Shown: piece by piece, positions 1 to 9,015 of the stretch
Layout of the letters: every line of letters starts with the position of its first letter
Position numbering within the stretch: position 1 is the first letter of the stretch
Made by a program: the position numbers and the translations under genes
Notes under the pieces: generated by a model
Told to the model about the DNA's origin: nothing
Seen by the model: the letters and a program-made list of their open reading frames with translations, nothing else
The model's database searches: none
DNA from: JBMYYR01 sp049609625
Lineage (GTDB): Bacteria; Bacteroidota; Bacteroidia; Flavobacteriales; CAJXXR01
DNA length: 19,844 bases
NCBI GenBank assembly: GCA_049609625.1
Contig: JBMYYR010000037.1
Location: 1-19,844 of the forward strand
Direction: 5' to 3'

Positions 1-299
1 AGTCTACTTGAATTTTAATGTGCTGATAATCAATATATTTCCTACTTAGCATACAAAATAAACTCAACTTCTATTTTTAATAATTTTCGAGTTACACTCA
101 CGTTAAAATACGTTTTTTAATTTCAAGTACTTACCAGAAAAACACAACTATTCTACCAATATATTCTCTAAGTGACTTGATGTTTTAGGGACTATTTTCT
201 TAACACAAAAAGACCTTGTTTTAAAAGCGCAATAATTTTCAAATTTCAAGCTTCAACTCACTCAAAAAACTTTACCTTTGTTGGTTTTTAAGGCTATAC
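1..299. other. Gene-free leader region upstream of lepA
   Basis: This AT-rich stretch has no open reading frame I would call on either strand and no RNA gene I recognise. Stop codons are frequent in all frames. The only functional signal I can support is the promoter element just before lepA. I see no strong hairpin followed by a T-run, so where the preceding gene ends lies outside the window. Confidence 0.6.
273..280 (+). promoter_or_regulatory. Bacteroidota-type -7 promoter element for the lepA operon
   Basis: TACCTTTG matches the Bacteroidota -7 consensus TANNTTTG and lies 20 bp before the lepA ATG. It would give a short leader of about 12-15 nt. I see no clear -33 TTG at the usual spacing of about 19-21 bp, so the match rests on the -7 box alone. 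It is the best candidate for the start of the long co-directional gene run that follows. Confidence 0.5.
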
Positions 300-2096
300 A
301 TGGAACAGAAAAATATTCGCAATTTTTGCATCATCGCCCACATCGATCACGGAAAAAGTACTTTGGCCGATCGATTGATTGGCATTACCCAAACCGTATC
401 TGAACGAGAGCAACAAAATCAGCTTTTGGATGATATGGATCTTGAACGTGAACGTGGAATCACGATAAAATCTCATGCCATTCAGATGGATTATGAGTAT
501 AAAGGCGAAGAATTTCGTTTGAATTTGATTGACACACCCGGACACGTCGATTTTTCTTATGAAGTGTCTCGATCTATCGCTGCTTGCGAAGGTGCACTTC
601 TGATTGTAGATGCCGCACAAGGTATTCAGGCTCAGACGATTTCAAATTTATACCTTGCTTTAGAAAACGATCTTGAAATCATTCCGATTCTCAATAAGGT
701 TGACCTTCCGAGCGCTAATCCAGAAGAAGTTGCCGATCAAATTATCGATTTAATCGACTGTGAATTTGATGATATTTTGCAATGTTCTGCCAAAACGGGA
801 AAAGGTGTTCCCGCTATTTTGGAAGCTATTGTCGATCGTATTCCCGCTCCGGTTGGAGATGAAGATGCGCCACTTAGAGCCTTAATTTTCGATTCGGTTT
901 ACAACCCGTTTCGAGGTATTGAAGTCTATTGTAAGATTGTTCAAGGAACAATGAAAAAAGGCGAAAAGGTAAAATTTATGGCAACCGAAAAAGGCTATTT
1001 TGCCGATGAAATTGGTGCTTTAAAACTAAAACAACTCGAACGCAAGGAACTCAAAGCAGGCGATGTTGGTTACATTATTTCAGGAATTAAAAACGCCTCA
1101 GAAGTTAAGGTTGGAGACACCATTACTTCTGTTGTAAATCCTTGCGAAACGGCCATTGAAGGCTTCGAAGATGTAAAACCAATGGTTTTTGCAGGAATCT
1201 ATCCTGTTGATACTGAGGACTATGAAGAGCTCAGAAATTCGATGGAGAAACTCCAGCTCAACGATGCGTCGCTCACCTATGAACCTGAATCTTCTGCCGC
1301 TTTAGGTTTCGGATTCCGTTGTGGATTCTTAGGTATGTTACACATGGAAATCATTCAGGAACGTCTTGAAAGAGAGTTCAATATGACTGTGATTACCACC
1401 GTACCAAATGTATATTATGACGCTTACACCAAAAAAGGTGAGAAAATAATTGTTCACAACCCTTCAGAACTTCCCGAGCCAAACTATTTGGACTACGCTC
1501 AAGAACCTTATATTGCTGCTCAAATCATAACCAAAGCCGATTTTGTTGGCCCTGTCATGAGTTTGTGTATTCAAAAAAGAGGGATACTCAAAAATCAGGT
1601 GTATTTATCGACCGATAGAGTTGAATTGGCTTTTGAAATGCCTTTAGCCGAAATTGTTTTTGATTTTTATGACAAGCTCAAAACCATTTCAAAAGGCTAC
1701 GCATCCTTTGATTATCAACCTATTGGAATGAAAGATACAAATTTGTCTAAGCTCGATATTTTACTTAATGGCGAACAAGTTGATGCGCTTTCGGCTTTAA
1801 TTCACCGAGATGGAGCTTATAATATTGGAAAGAAAATTTGCTCGAAACTTCGAGAACTTATTCCGAGACAACAATTTGATATAGCTATTCAGGCTGCCAT
1901 CGGAGCTAAAATTATTTCCAGAGAAACCGTAAAGGCCGTTCGGAAAGATGTTACTGCCAAATGTTATGGTGGAGATATTTCGAGAAAGCGAAAATTACTC
2001 GAAAAACAGAAAAAAGGAAAGAAAAGAATGCGTCAGGTTGGGAATGTTGAGATTCCTCAAAAAGCCTTTATGGCCGTCCTCAAACTCGACGATTAA
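300..2096 (+). CDS. lepA: Elongation factor 4 (LepA), ribosome-associated GTPase
   Basis: LepA/EF4 is a translational GTPase that binds ribosomes and affects elongation or 30S maturation. The GTPase motifs are all visible: P-loop AHIDHGKST at residues 13-21, RGIT at 52-55, DTPGH at 78-82, NKVD at 132-135, and SAK near 162. The EF-G-like domains follow, and the protein ends in the basic LepA-specific C-terminal domain (lysine/arginine-rich stretch near residues 560-585). The length of 598 aa is normal for the family. The ATG follows the TACCTTTG promoter box and has no obvious Shine-Dalgarno sequence, as is common in this phylum. trmB follows after 9 bp. LepA is not normally part of the dcw cluster, so its place at the head of murG-murC-ftsQAZ is notable. 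Confidence 0.97.
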   Translation: MEQKNIRNFCIIAHIDHGKSTLADRLIGITQTVSEREQQNQLLDDMDLERERGITIKSHAIQMDYEYKGEEFRLNLIDTPGHVDFSYEVSRSIAACEGALLIVDAAQGIQAQTISNLYLALENDLEIIPILNKVDLPSANPEEVADQIIDLIDCEFDDILQCSAKTGKGVPAILEAIVDRIPAPVGDEDAPLRALIFDSVYNPFRGIEVYCKIVQGTMKKGEKVKFMATEKGYFADEIGALKLKQLERKELKAGDVGYIISGIKNASEVKVGDTITSVVNPCETAIEGFEDVKPMVFAGIYPVDTEDYEELRNSMEKLQLNDASLTYEPESSAALGFGFRCGFLGMLHMEIIQERLEREFNMTVITTVPNVYYDAYTKKGEKIIVHNPSELPEPNYLDYAQEPYIAAQIITKADFVGPVMSLCIQKRGILKNQVYLSTDRVELAFEMPLAEIVFDFYDKLKTISKGYASFDYQPIGMKDTNLSKLDILLNGEQVDALSALIHRDGAYNIGKKICSKLRELIPRQQFDIAIQAAIGAKIISRETVKAVRKDVTAKCYGGDISRKRKLLEKQKKGKKRMRQVGNVEIPQKAFMAVLKLDD

Positions 2097-2105
2097 GCTA
2101 CTATT

Positions 2106-2795
2106 ATGGGAAAAAATAAGCTGAAAAAGTTTGCAGAAATGGACAAGCTTGAACACGTTGTTCAGCCCACCCGCGAAGATCTTAATCAGTTTGAACTCAA
2201 AAACAACTGGGCAAGTCAGTTGTTTGGCAATTCGAACCCAATTGTTTTAGAACTTGGCTGTGGTAGAGGCGAATACGCTTTGGCGATGGCAGAACGTTTT
2301 CCCGAAAAAAACTTTATTGGTATCGACATTAAAGGTTCTCGGATGTGGCAAGGCGCCACTCAGGGCTTTAAGAAAGGGCTTAAAAATTTAGCGTTTTTGC
2401 GCATTTCTATCGAGCATATTGTCGATTGTTTTGGGAAAAATGAAGTCGATGAAATCTGGATTACCTTTCCCGATCCTCAAATTAAATTCCGACGCCGAAC
2501 ACGCCGTTTGACGCATCCTGATTTTTTAGCAAAATACAATCAGATTTGTAAACCCGATGCTGTTTTACATCTCAAAACCGACTCGGCTTTTTTATACGGA
2601 TACACCGTGGCAACTTTAGAACATCTTGATTATCAGATTATTGATACAAGCCATGACGTCTATAATGCCCGAAAAGACAATGCCCTTTTGATGGAAGTTA
2701 AAACCTATTACGAAGATTTATTTCATAAAAAAGGCTACCCGATAACTTATATTCAATTTAAACAACCAGCCCAAAACAGCCAGTCGAATACTTAA
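2106..2795 (+). CDS. trmB: tRNA (guanine-N7-)-methyltransferase TrmB
   Basis: TrmB methylates N7 of G46 in the variable loop of tRNAs, using S-adenosylmethionine. The SAM-binding loop ELGCGRGEY is at residues 49-57 and the acidic strand end GIDIKG at 72-77. The family motif TFPDP is at 120-124, followed by an Arg-rich RRRTRR stretch where other members have a basic cluster. The length of 229 aa fits the Bacteroidota form, which has a short N-terminal extension. The gene starts 9 bp after lepA, and murG begins 3 bp after its stop, so it is probably cotranscribed with both. The function is well supported; the specific target base is inferred from the family. Confidence 0.94.
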   Translation: MGKNKLKKFAEMDKLEHVVQPTREDLNQFELKNNWASQLFGNSNPIVLELGCGRGEYALAMAERFPEKNFIGIDIKGSRMWQGATQGFKKGLKNLAFLRISIEHIVDCFGKNEVDEIWITFPDPQIKFRRRTRRLTHPDFLAKYNQICKPDAVLHLKTDSAFLYGYTVATLEHLDYQIIDTSHDVYNARKDNALLMEVKTYYEDLFHKKGYPITYIQFKQPAQNSQSNT

Positions 2796-2798
2796 GCC

Positions 2799-3878
2799 GT
2801 GAACACAGTCAAAAAACAGCATTTTATTTTGAGCGGAGGCGGCACAGGTGGTCATATTAATCCCGCTATTGCTATCGCTGAGGAGCTTTTGAAAAACCCA
2901 AATCACAGCGTGCATTTTGTGGGTGCAAAAGGCAAAATGGAAATGGAAAAAGTTCCAGCTGCAGGCTATCAAATCACAGGTTTACCCATTCGTGGTTACC
3001 AGCGCGGACAATTAAAAGCTAATCTATTATTGCCTTTTCAGGTGTTTTTTAGCTTAATGAAAAGCTTTTTTTTACTCAAAAAACAGAAGCCAAAAGCGGT
3101 CATTGGCACAGGCGGCTATGCTTCCGCACCAGTTGCTTTTATGGCTTCGCTTTTAGGGATTCCGGTGTTTTTGCAAGAGCAAAATTCTTATCCAGGATTA
3201 GTCAATCGCTTAGTGTCAAAACGTGCTAAAACCATTTTTACGGCTTATCCAGAAATGGAAAAATTCTTTCCGAAAACGGAAGTTATATTAAGTGGTAATC
3301 CGTTGAAAAACAATATTTTAGATTCACTTTCAGAAACAGCTGAAAGTCAAAACATACAAGTTTTTATAATGGGTGGTTCTTTGGGCGCAAAAGCCATCAA
3401 TACATTTGTGATAGAGCATTTAGAGCAAATCAAACAAACGCCATATCAATGGCTTTGGCAATGTGGAAAATCAGGTTTTGAGGCATCTGAAAAAGCACTT
3501 TCGGAACATCAAGACATCAACAATATTAAGCTTCAAAGTTTTATCAGCAATATGGGCGAAGCTTACGCCAAAAGTTCGGTGGTCTTGTGCCGTGCTGGTG
3601 CTTTGAGTATTTCGGAATTGGCTTTGGTAAACAAGGCTATTGTGTTTGTTCCTTCGCCGAATGTAACTGATAATCACCAATATAAAAATGCTAAAGTGTT
3701 GGCGGATGCCGAGGCTTGTCTTTTGGTTGAAGAACCAGATTTGACCTCATTTTTTGATGATTTCTTGACTTTTATTGATGATTTAGAACGTCAGAATAGA
3801 CTCAAAACCAATCTAAAAGCCTTTGCCAAACCAGAAGCTAGTCAGACCATTGTTGAACACATTTATTCAAAACTATAA
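2799..3878 (+). CDS. murG: MurG, lipid II-forming N-acetylglucosaminyltransferase
   Basis: MurG is a peripheral membrane GT28 enzyme. It transfers GlcNAc from UDP-GlcNAc to lipid I on the cytoplasmic face, making lipid II for peptidoglycan. The N-terminal glycine loop GGGTGGHINPA is at residues 13-23. The second Rossmann domain has MGGSLGAKAIN from 191, and the donor-binding region has RAGALSISE at 265-273 and the DNHQ motif at 291-294. The length of 359 aa is normal. The start is a GTG 3 bp after the trmB stop; the sequence from there aligns with the family N-terminus, and no upstream ATG does so. Its stop overlaps the murC ATG by one base. In most relatives ftsW precedes murG; here trmB does. 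Confidence 0.96.
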   Translation: MNTVKKQHFILSGGGTGGHINPAIAIAEELLKNPNHSVHFVGAKGKMEMEKVPAAGYQITGLPIRGYQRGQLKANLLLPFQVFFSLMKSFFLLKKQKPKAVIGTGGYASAPVAFMASLLGIPVFLQEQNSYPGLVNRLVSKRAKTIFTAYPEMEKFFPKTEVILSGNPLKNNILDSLSETAESQNIQVFIMGGSLGAKAINTFVIEHLEQIKQTPYQWLWQCGKSGFEASEKALSEHQDINNIKLQSFISNMGEAYAKSSVVLCRAGALSISELALVNKAIVFVPSPNVTDNHQYKNAKVLADAEACLLVEEPDLTSFFDDFLTFIDDLERQNRLKTNLKAFAKPEASQTIVEHIYSKL

Positions 3879-5218
3879 TGGAGTTCGACAAACTAAAATC
3901 CGTATTTTTTTTAGGGGTTGGCGGCATTGGCATGAGTGCTTTGGCGCGCTATTTTTTAGCTCAACATAAACTGGTTTTTGGCTATGATAAAACCAAGTCA
4001 AAACTTTGTCAAGAGCTTCAAAAAGAAGGCATTACAATCACTTATGAAGATGCTATCGATTTTATAAAAACACATAAACTCGATCCTGAACATTGCCTTT
4101 GTGTTTACACGCCTGCTTTACCTAAAGAATTGAATTTAATCCAAGCCTTAAAAGCAAATGGGTTTAGTCTTTTGAAACGTGCCGAAGTGTTAGGTTTGAT
4201 TTCGAAAACCAAAACCTGTCTGGCGGTCGCTGGCACACACGGAAAAACGAGTACAAGTGCCATTTTAGCTCATATTATGGCCTGTTCAAAACACGGTTCT
4301 TCGGCTTTTATTGGTGGTATTTTATCGAATTATAAATCGAATTTAATTCTCCAAGATGGGCCATTTATGGTTGCCGAAGCCGATGAATTCGATCGTTCTT
4401 TTCTGCAACTCGACGTTCAGGATAGTATTTTGACCTCGATGGATCCCGATCATTTGGATATTTATGGAACAGAAGAGGAGTTTAAGTCGACTTTTGAGAC
4501 CTATCTAAACAAAGTCAAGCGACATAAAATTGTCCATCACAGTTTGCCGATTGAAGGCACACACTCGTATGGCTTGTCGGCTGATGCCGATTGGTTTGCC
4601 GAAGATATTCATTGGAATGGCAAAGGCATGAGTTTTGTGTTTTGTGATCAGAAAAATGAGGTCAAGGAAACCTTCGAAATGCCTTTTCCGGGTTTACATA
4701 ATGTTGAAAATGCTGTTGCTGCTATTGGTTTAGCGAATTTGCAAAATGTTGATTATGAATCTATTAAATTAGCTTTAAAGCAATTTAGAGGTATTTACCG
4801 TCGTTTTGAGATTCATCAACTTAACAATCGGATTTTAATTGACGATTACGCACATCATCCCAAAGAATTGAAAGAAAGTTTGGCGTCTGCCCGAGCTTGT
4901 TTTCCGAATAAAACCATAGCGGTTTTGTTTCAGCCGCATTTATTTTCGCGCACTAAAGATTTTATGAGCGAGTTTGCTGATGTGCTTTCCAAAGCCGATG
5001 TTCCAGCTGTGATTGATATTTATCCAGCCCGAGAAAAGCCCATTAAAGGCATAACATCTCAGGCTTTAGCAAAATTAAATTCAAAATTAACTTACTTAAA
5101 ACCTGAAGACATTCATCCATTTTTGGATCAGCATCCTTTTGATGTGTTGATGGTTTTGGGCGCAGGAGACATCGCCAACCTCGTTGAACCACTTAAAGCC
5201 TTTTTATCAAAATCATGA
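3878..5218 (+). CDS. murC: MurC, UDP-N-acetylmuramate--L-alanine ligase
   Basis: MurC is a cytoplasmic Mur ligase that adds L-alanine to UDP-MurNAc using ATP, the first amino acid of the peptidoglycan stem. The N-terminal nucleotide-sugar domain shows GVGGIGMSALA from residue 13. The ATP P-loop GTHGKTS is at 119-125. The central domain has DPDHLDIYG from 189, where the Mur ligase catalytic and Mg-binding residues lie. The C-terminal domain has DDYAHHP at 322-328. At 446 aa it is a normal, complete MurC. The start overlaps the murG stop (TAATG), and the stop overlaps the ftsQ start by 4 bp (ATGA), which suggests translational coupling through the pathway genes. Confidence 0.97.
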   Translation: MEFDKLKSVFFLGVGGIGMSALARYFLAQHKLVFGYDKTKSKLCQELQKEGITITYEDAIDFIKTHKLDPEHCLCVYTPALPKELNLIQALKANGFSLLKRAEVLGLISKTKTCLAVAGTHGKTSTSAILAHIMACSKHGSSAFIGGILSNYKSNLILQDGPFMVAEADEFDRSFLQLDVQDSILTSMDPDHLDIYGTEEEFKSTFETYLNKVKRHKIVHHSLPIEGTHSYGLSADADWFAEDIHWNGKGMSFVFCDQKNEVKETFEMPFPGLHNVENAVAAIGLANLQNVDYESIKLALKQFRGIYRRFEIHQLNNRILIDDYAHHPKELKESLASARACFPNKTIAVLFQPHLFSRTKDFMSEFADVLSKADVPAVIDIYPAREKPIKGITSQALAKLNSKLTYLKPEDIHPFLDQHPFDVLMVLGAGDIANLVEPLKAFLSKS

Positions 5219-5982
5219 AAAAAAACAGCCTTTTAAGTCAACAAAAAACATGGCGCTTTATCTTTTGGATTTTTATTGCGCTAACCTTTATTTGCTTTTT
5301 GGTTTTGGCAAACGCTTATCAAAAACCAAGTCTTTGGCAAAGCAACAACATCCAAATCGAACAGCAAGATCAATGGGCTTATTTACGTGCCCAAGATTTG
5401 TATGAATTTACTGATAGTCAGTTGATAGTAAACAACACAAGAGTCGTTGATGCCTTGAATAAATATGAAATTAAATCGATTTTGACGACCCATCCTTATG
5501 TGAAATCAGTCGATGTGTTTTCAGGTTTTGATGGTGTTTTGCATTTTGATATTCAACCTAAAAAACCAAGTTTGAGGATTGAAAAACCAAACGGAAATCG
5601 ATATTACCTTGATAAATCTGGAGAAACCATGCCGTTTTCTGAAGAATACACAGCGCAAGTTCCTATATTTTATTTAGAAGATGAGGAGACTGAAAATCAA
5701 TTGATTTTTGAGTTCTATCAGGAAGTCCTTTTACATCCGATGGCAAAAACTCAACTTGCTGATATCTATGTTAATAGCATGGAAGAATTTAGCTTGGTGC
5801 CTCAATTTGGAGATTTTTTACTTGAATTGGGAAATAGTGAACATTTGAACAAAAAATTAACTACTTTTGAATACACGATGAAGCATATTCTAAACACGGA
5901 AGGATGGGATACGTATTCAAAAATAAACTTGAGCTTTGAAGGTCAGATCATTTGCACAAAAAAACAACAGCATGAACCATAA
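5215..5982 (+). CDS. ftsQ: Cell division protein FtsQ
   Basis: FtsQ is a bitopic inner-membrane divisome protein that links early cytoplasmic and later periplasmic division proteins. The 255-aa product has a short basic cytoplasmic tail, one transmembrane segment at about residues 13-34, and a periplasmic region of about 220 aa. The part at about residues 55-120, with a conserved-looking ILTTHPYVKSVDV stretch, fits the POTRA-like domain. Sequence conservation in this family is low, so the identification leans on topology and on the murC-ftsQ-ftsA-ftsZ order. The ATG lies inside the murC stop (ATGA overlap). The end overlaps ftsA by 11 bp. Confidence 0.9.
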   Translation: MKKNSLLSQQKTWRFIFWIFIALTFICFLVLANAYQKPSLWQSNNIQIEQQDQWAYLRAQDLYEFTDSQLIVNNTRVVDALNKYEIKSILTTHPYVKSVDVFSGFDGVLHFDIQPKKPSLRIEKPNGNRYYLDKSGETMPFSEEYTAQVPIFYLEDEETENQLIFEFYQEVLLHPMAKTQLADIYVNSMEEFSLVPQFGDFLLELGNSEHLNKKLTTFEYTMKHILNTEGWDTYSKINLSFEGQIICTKKQQHEP

Positions 5983-7372
5983 AGATATAGCAGTAGGTTT
6001 AGATATTGGAACAACCAAAATTGTTGCCATTATCGCACAACGTAGCCCTACAGGACATATCAAAATTTTGGGTATTGGTCAGGTAAAATCTACAGGAATC
6101 AAACGTGGTTTGGTTATCAATGTAGATCGTACGACTGCAGAAGTTAAGTCTGCCATTCAAAAAGCTGAAAGCAATGCAGGTCTTCATGTGCCCGAAGTAA
6201 CGGTAGGTATAGCTGGTATGCATATCCGAAGCGTTCAACATTACGAATATATCACGAGGTCAGATTCAGATTCGAGTATCAAAAGCGAGGATATTGATTT
6301 GTTAATCAATGGTGTACGAAAAATAAGAATGTTGCCAGGAGAGGAAATATTACATGTGCTTCCACAAGAATTTCATGTCGATTCGGACACAGGAATCAAA
6401 GAACCCGAAGGCATGACAGGGTCGAGGCTAGGTGCGAATTTCCATATTGTTGTTGGTCAAATTTATTCGATACAAAATCTTGGAGCTTGTGTTATAAACA
6501 ATACGTTAAAACTCAAAGGAATTACCTTAGAACCATTGGCTTCCGCCGAATCTTGTCTCAACGACGAAGAAAAAGAAGCTGGTGTGGTATTGCTTGATAT
6601 AGGCGGCGGAACGACCGATCTTGCTATTTTTAAAGATGGAATCATTCGTCATACGGCTGTTATTCCCATCGGTGGTCAATTTGTAACCAATGATATAAGA
6701 AGAGAATGTAATATCATCGAAAAACAAGCGGAACTACTCAAAATAAAATTTGGATCGGCTTGGCCACTTCAAAATTCTGAACACGAAATTGTTTCGATAC
6801 CTGGACTTAGAGGGCGGGAGCGTAAAGAGATTAGCCTGAGAAATCTTTCTATTATTATTCATACTAGATTGCTCGAAATCATTGATTTAGTTTGTGTGGA
6901 AATTGAAAACTATGAGGCTCATGGCGCACACGAAAAATTGATTGCAGGTGTTGTGCTTACCGGTGGAGGGTCGGCAATAAAAGACTTACCACAGCTAGTG
7001 AAATATCATACAGGAATGGATGCTCGAGTGGGGACGCCAACAGATCGGATTGATAGTCAGAGTGTTAAGAAATTAAATCATCCTTTGTATGCCACCTCAA
7101 TAGGTTTGGCTTTGATGGCTACCGAAAAGAAATACGAAGAGCGTTTGGAACAAGAACGTTTGGAACATGAAGCGCAACGCCTTGCTACACAACAATTGGA
7201 CCAAGCTTCTTTTTCAACATTAGATCAGTCCGAGCCCAAACCTAATAAAGAGCGTTTGGAGGAGCAGCCTCAATCTAAAATAAAAACATTCTTTTCAAAA
7301 CTGATTGATTTTGATATGGATAAACTAAAAAATAAAATTATAAGTTTTGTTGATGATGAAGATGAAAACTAA
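5972..7372 (+). CDS. ftsA: Cell division protein FtsA
   Basis: FtsA is an actin-fold ATPase that tethers FtsZ filaments to the inner membrane. From the chosen start, phosphate loop 1 GLDIGTTK is at residues 9-16. LLDIGGGTTDLAIF forms the second phosphate loop, and VLTGGGSAIKDL is the adenosine-binding segment. After the actin-like core comes a charged, coiled-coil-like stretch rich in Glu, Arg and Gln (EERLEQERLEHEAQRL), then a C-terminal amphipathic segment (KIKTFFSKLIDF and beyond) that would be the membrane-targeting helix. I chose the ATG at 5972 (466 aa) because it directly precedes the conserved strand. An in-frame ATG at 5936 would add 12 residues unlike the family. It overlaps ftsQ by 11 bp and precedes ftsZ by 24 bp. 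Confidence 0.96.
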   Translation: MNHKDIAVGLDIGTTKIVAIIAQRSPTGHIKILGIGQVKSTGIKRGLVINVDRTTAEVKSAIQKAESNAGLHVPEVTVGIAGMHIRSVQHYEYITRSDSDSSIKSEDIDLLINGVRKIRMLPGEEILHVLPQEFHVDSDTGIKEPEGMTGSRLGANFHIVVGQIYSIQNLGACVINNTLKLKGITLEPLASAESCLNDEEKEAGVVLLDIGGGTTDLAIFKDGIIRHTAVIPIGGQFVTNDIRRECNIIEKQAELLKIKFGSAWPLQNSEHEIVSIPGLRGRERKEISLRNLSIIIHTRLLEIIDLVCVEIENYEAHGAHEKLIAGVVLTGGGSAIKDLPQLVKYHTGMDARVGTPTDRIDSQSVKKLNHPLYATSIGLALMATEKKYEERLEQERLEHEAQRLATQQLDQASFSTLDQSEPKPNKERLEEQPQSKIKTFFSKLIDFDMDKLKNKIISFVDDEDEN

Positions 7373-7396
7373 TAATTTGACTAAAAACATACAACG

Positions 7397-9010
7397 ATGG
7401 ATGATATCTTAATGGATTTTGATTTACCTAAAAATCAATCATCAGAAATAAAAATAATAGGTGTAGGTGGTGGAGGTTCAAATGCCGTAAACCACTTGTT
7501 TAATTTAGGAATTAGCGAAGTAAATTTAGCGGTTTGCAATACTGATGCTCAGGCACTTGAAAGTAGCCCAGTGCCGACTACAATACAGCTTGGAGAAGAA
7601 TTAACAAAAGGACTTGGAGCTGGAGCAAACCCAGAGGTTGGCGCCAAAGCTGCCCAAGAAAGTTTGGAAGCTATACGCTCTTTTTTAGACGTCAAAACCC
7701 AAATGTTGTTTATTACGGCAGGTATGGGAGGCGGTACTGGCACCGGAGCAGCACCCATTATTGCGCGGACAGCCAAAGAAATGAACATTCTTTCGGTTGC
7801 TATTGTTACTGTTCCTTTTGGTTTTGAAGGTAAACCACGGATGCGTCAAGCTATGGCTGGTATTGATGAGCTTAAGCAACATGTTGATACTCTGATTGTT
7901 ATAAACAACGACAAAATCAGGACGATGTATGGGAATTTGGGTTTTGAGGAAGCTTTTGCTAAAGCAGACAACATCCTTGCTACCGCAACCAAAGGTATCA
8001 CCGAAGTTATTGTTCAGCCGTGTTTGATAAATATTGACCTTAATGACGCCCGAACAGTTTTGACCAAAAGTGGGACAGCGATCATGGGGCGTGGATTAGC
8101 TTCGGGAGAAGGTCGGGCAAAGCTAGCCTTAGAACGAGCCATCAAATCGCCACTTCTTAATGATTCCAAAATTCAAGGAGCAAACAAAGTGTTGTTACTC
8201 ATTATGTCAGGAACTGAATCGATTACGATAGACGAAATTACTCTTATTAGTGATGAACTGAGAGAAGAAATTGGTGATGACATTGACCTAAATCTTATTC
8301 TTGGGGTAGGGAAGGACGAAAGCCAGGACGACCAAATTAGCGTAACCGTTATAGCAACGGGTTTCAAAACTGTAGAGCTGGGTACGCCAGAACCTATAAA
8401 AGTAGAAAAACCAAAAGTCATTATCCACGATTTGGAAGATGAACGCGTTAAAGCTCCATTTGGACACCAAGGTATTGACGAAACAATAACTGAAAAAACA
8501 GTATTATCATCTGATAATCAAGCGAATGTGTCAGATTCGGAACAAGACTCTTTAGATAAAATTGAAGAAAAATTGCCAGAGACAGGGCAGCAAACTCAAC
8601 TTTTTTCTGATGAAGATACGGTCGCTCAGCCAAAGCCTACAGCACTAAAGCCCGCAACATCAAAACGAGCAACAGAGCCATTGCTTGAAGAGCACGTAAA
8701 GCCTGTTGAAGATTTTGATGACGAGTCGACAGAACCAAGTGCTCTAAACATCATCGAACCTAAAGCATGTGAGGAAACTGTAGAAAAAGCAGCCGAAATA
8801 CCGCCTTTTACAGACAGAAAACCAAGTGCAGCCGAACTTGCCGAAATAGCAAAAGAAAGATTAAAACGCCTCCAAAAATACAACTCTAAAACGGGTTCGT
8901 CTAAAAATTTGGAAGTTATCGAAAAAGAATCCGCTTTAAAAAGACAGGGCATCAAACTGGAAAATATTCCAAACAAAGAAGGTATTTCAAAACGTAATTT
9001 AGAAGACTAA
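7397..9010 (+). CDS. ftsZ: Cell division protein FtsZ
   Basis: FtsZ is a tubulin-like GTPase that forms the Z-ring. The N-terminal GVGGGGSNAV loop is at about residues 22-31, the tubulin signature GMGGGTGTG at 109-117, and the T7 synergy loop with NxDxND around 212-217, so the GTPase core to about residue 320 is complete. The protein is 537 aa, much longer than the roughly 380-400 aa of E. coli or B. subtilis FtsZ. The extra length is an acidic, Pro/Glu/Thr-rich tail, likely disordered, followed by a basic helix-like segment (AKERLKRLQKY) and a short end (KRQGIKLENIP). A tail of this kind is usual in Bacteroidota. I do not see the standard C-terminal peptide that binds FtsA in E. coli. Confidence 0.97.
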   Translation: MDDILMDFDLPKNQSSEIKIIGVGGGGSNAVNHLFNLGISEVNLAVCNTDAQALESSPVPTTIQLGEELTKGLGAGANPEVGAKAAQESLEAIRSFLDVKTQMLFITAGMGGGTGTGAAPIIARTAKEMNILSVAIVTVPFGFEGKPRMRQAMAGIDELKQHVDTLIVINNDKIRTMYGNLGFEEAFAKADNILATATKGITEVIVQPCLINIDLNDARTVLTKSGTAIMGRGLASGEGRAKLALERAIKSPLLNDSKIQGANKVLLLIMSGTESITIDEITLISDELREEIGDDIDLNLILGVGKDESQDDQISVTVIATGFKTVELGTPEPIKVEKPKVIIHDLEDERVKAPFGHQGIDETITEKTVLSSDNQANVSDSEQDSLDKIEEKLPETGQQTQLFSDEDTVAQPKPTALKPATSKRATEPLLEEHVKPVEDFDDESTEPSALNIIEPKACEETVEKAAEIPPFTDRKPSAAELAEIAKERLKRLQKYNSKTGSSKNLEVIEKESALKRQGIKLENIPNKEGISKRNLED

Positions 9011-9015
9011 AAACC

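Noticed and set aside
294..620. Antisense reading frame of 108 codons inside lepA
   Set aside because: It lies wholly opposite a conserved gene, has no signal or domain I recognise, and follows from the codon pattern of the real frame.
5936..5971. Upstream in-frame ATG that would lengthen FtsA by 12 residues
   Set aside because: The added residues do not resemble the family, and the ATG at 5972 sits directly before the conserved first strand and gives only an 11-bp overlap with ftsQ.
8626..8976. Antisense reading frame of 116 codons opposite the FtsZ tail
   Set aside because: The low-complexity Glu/Lys/Pro-rich tail leaves the opposite strand open by composition (Ser/Phe-rich product). No promoter or start context supports it.
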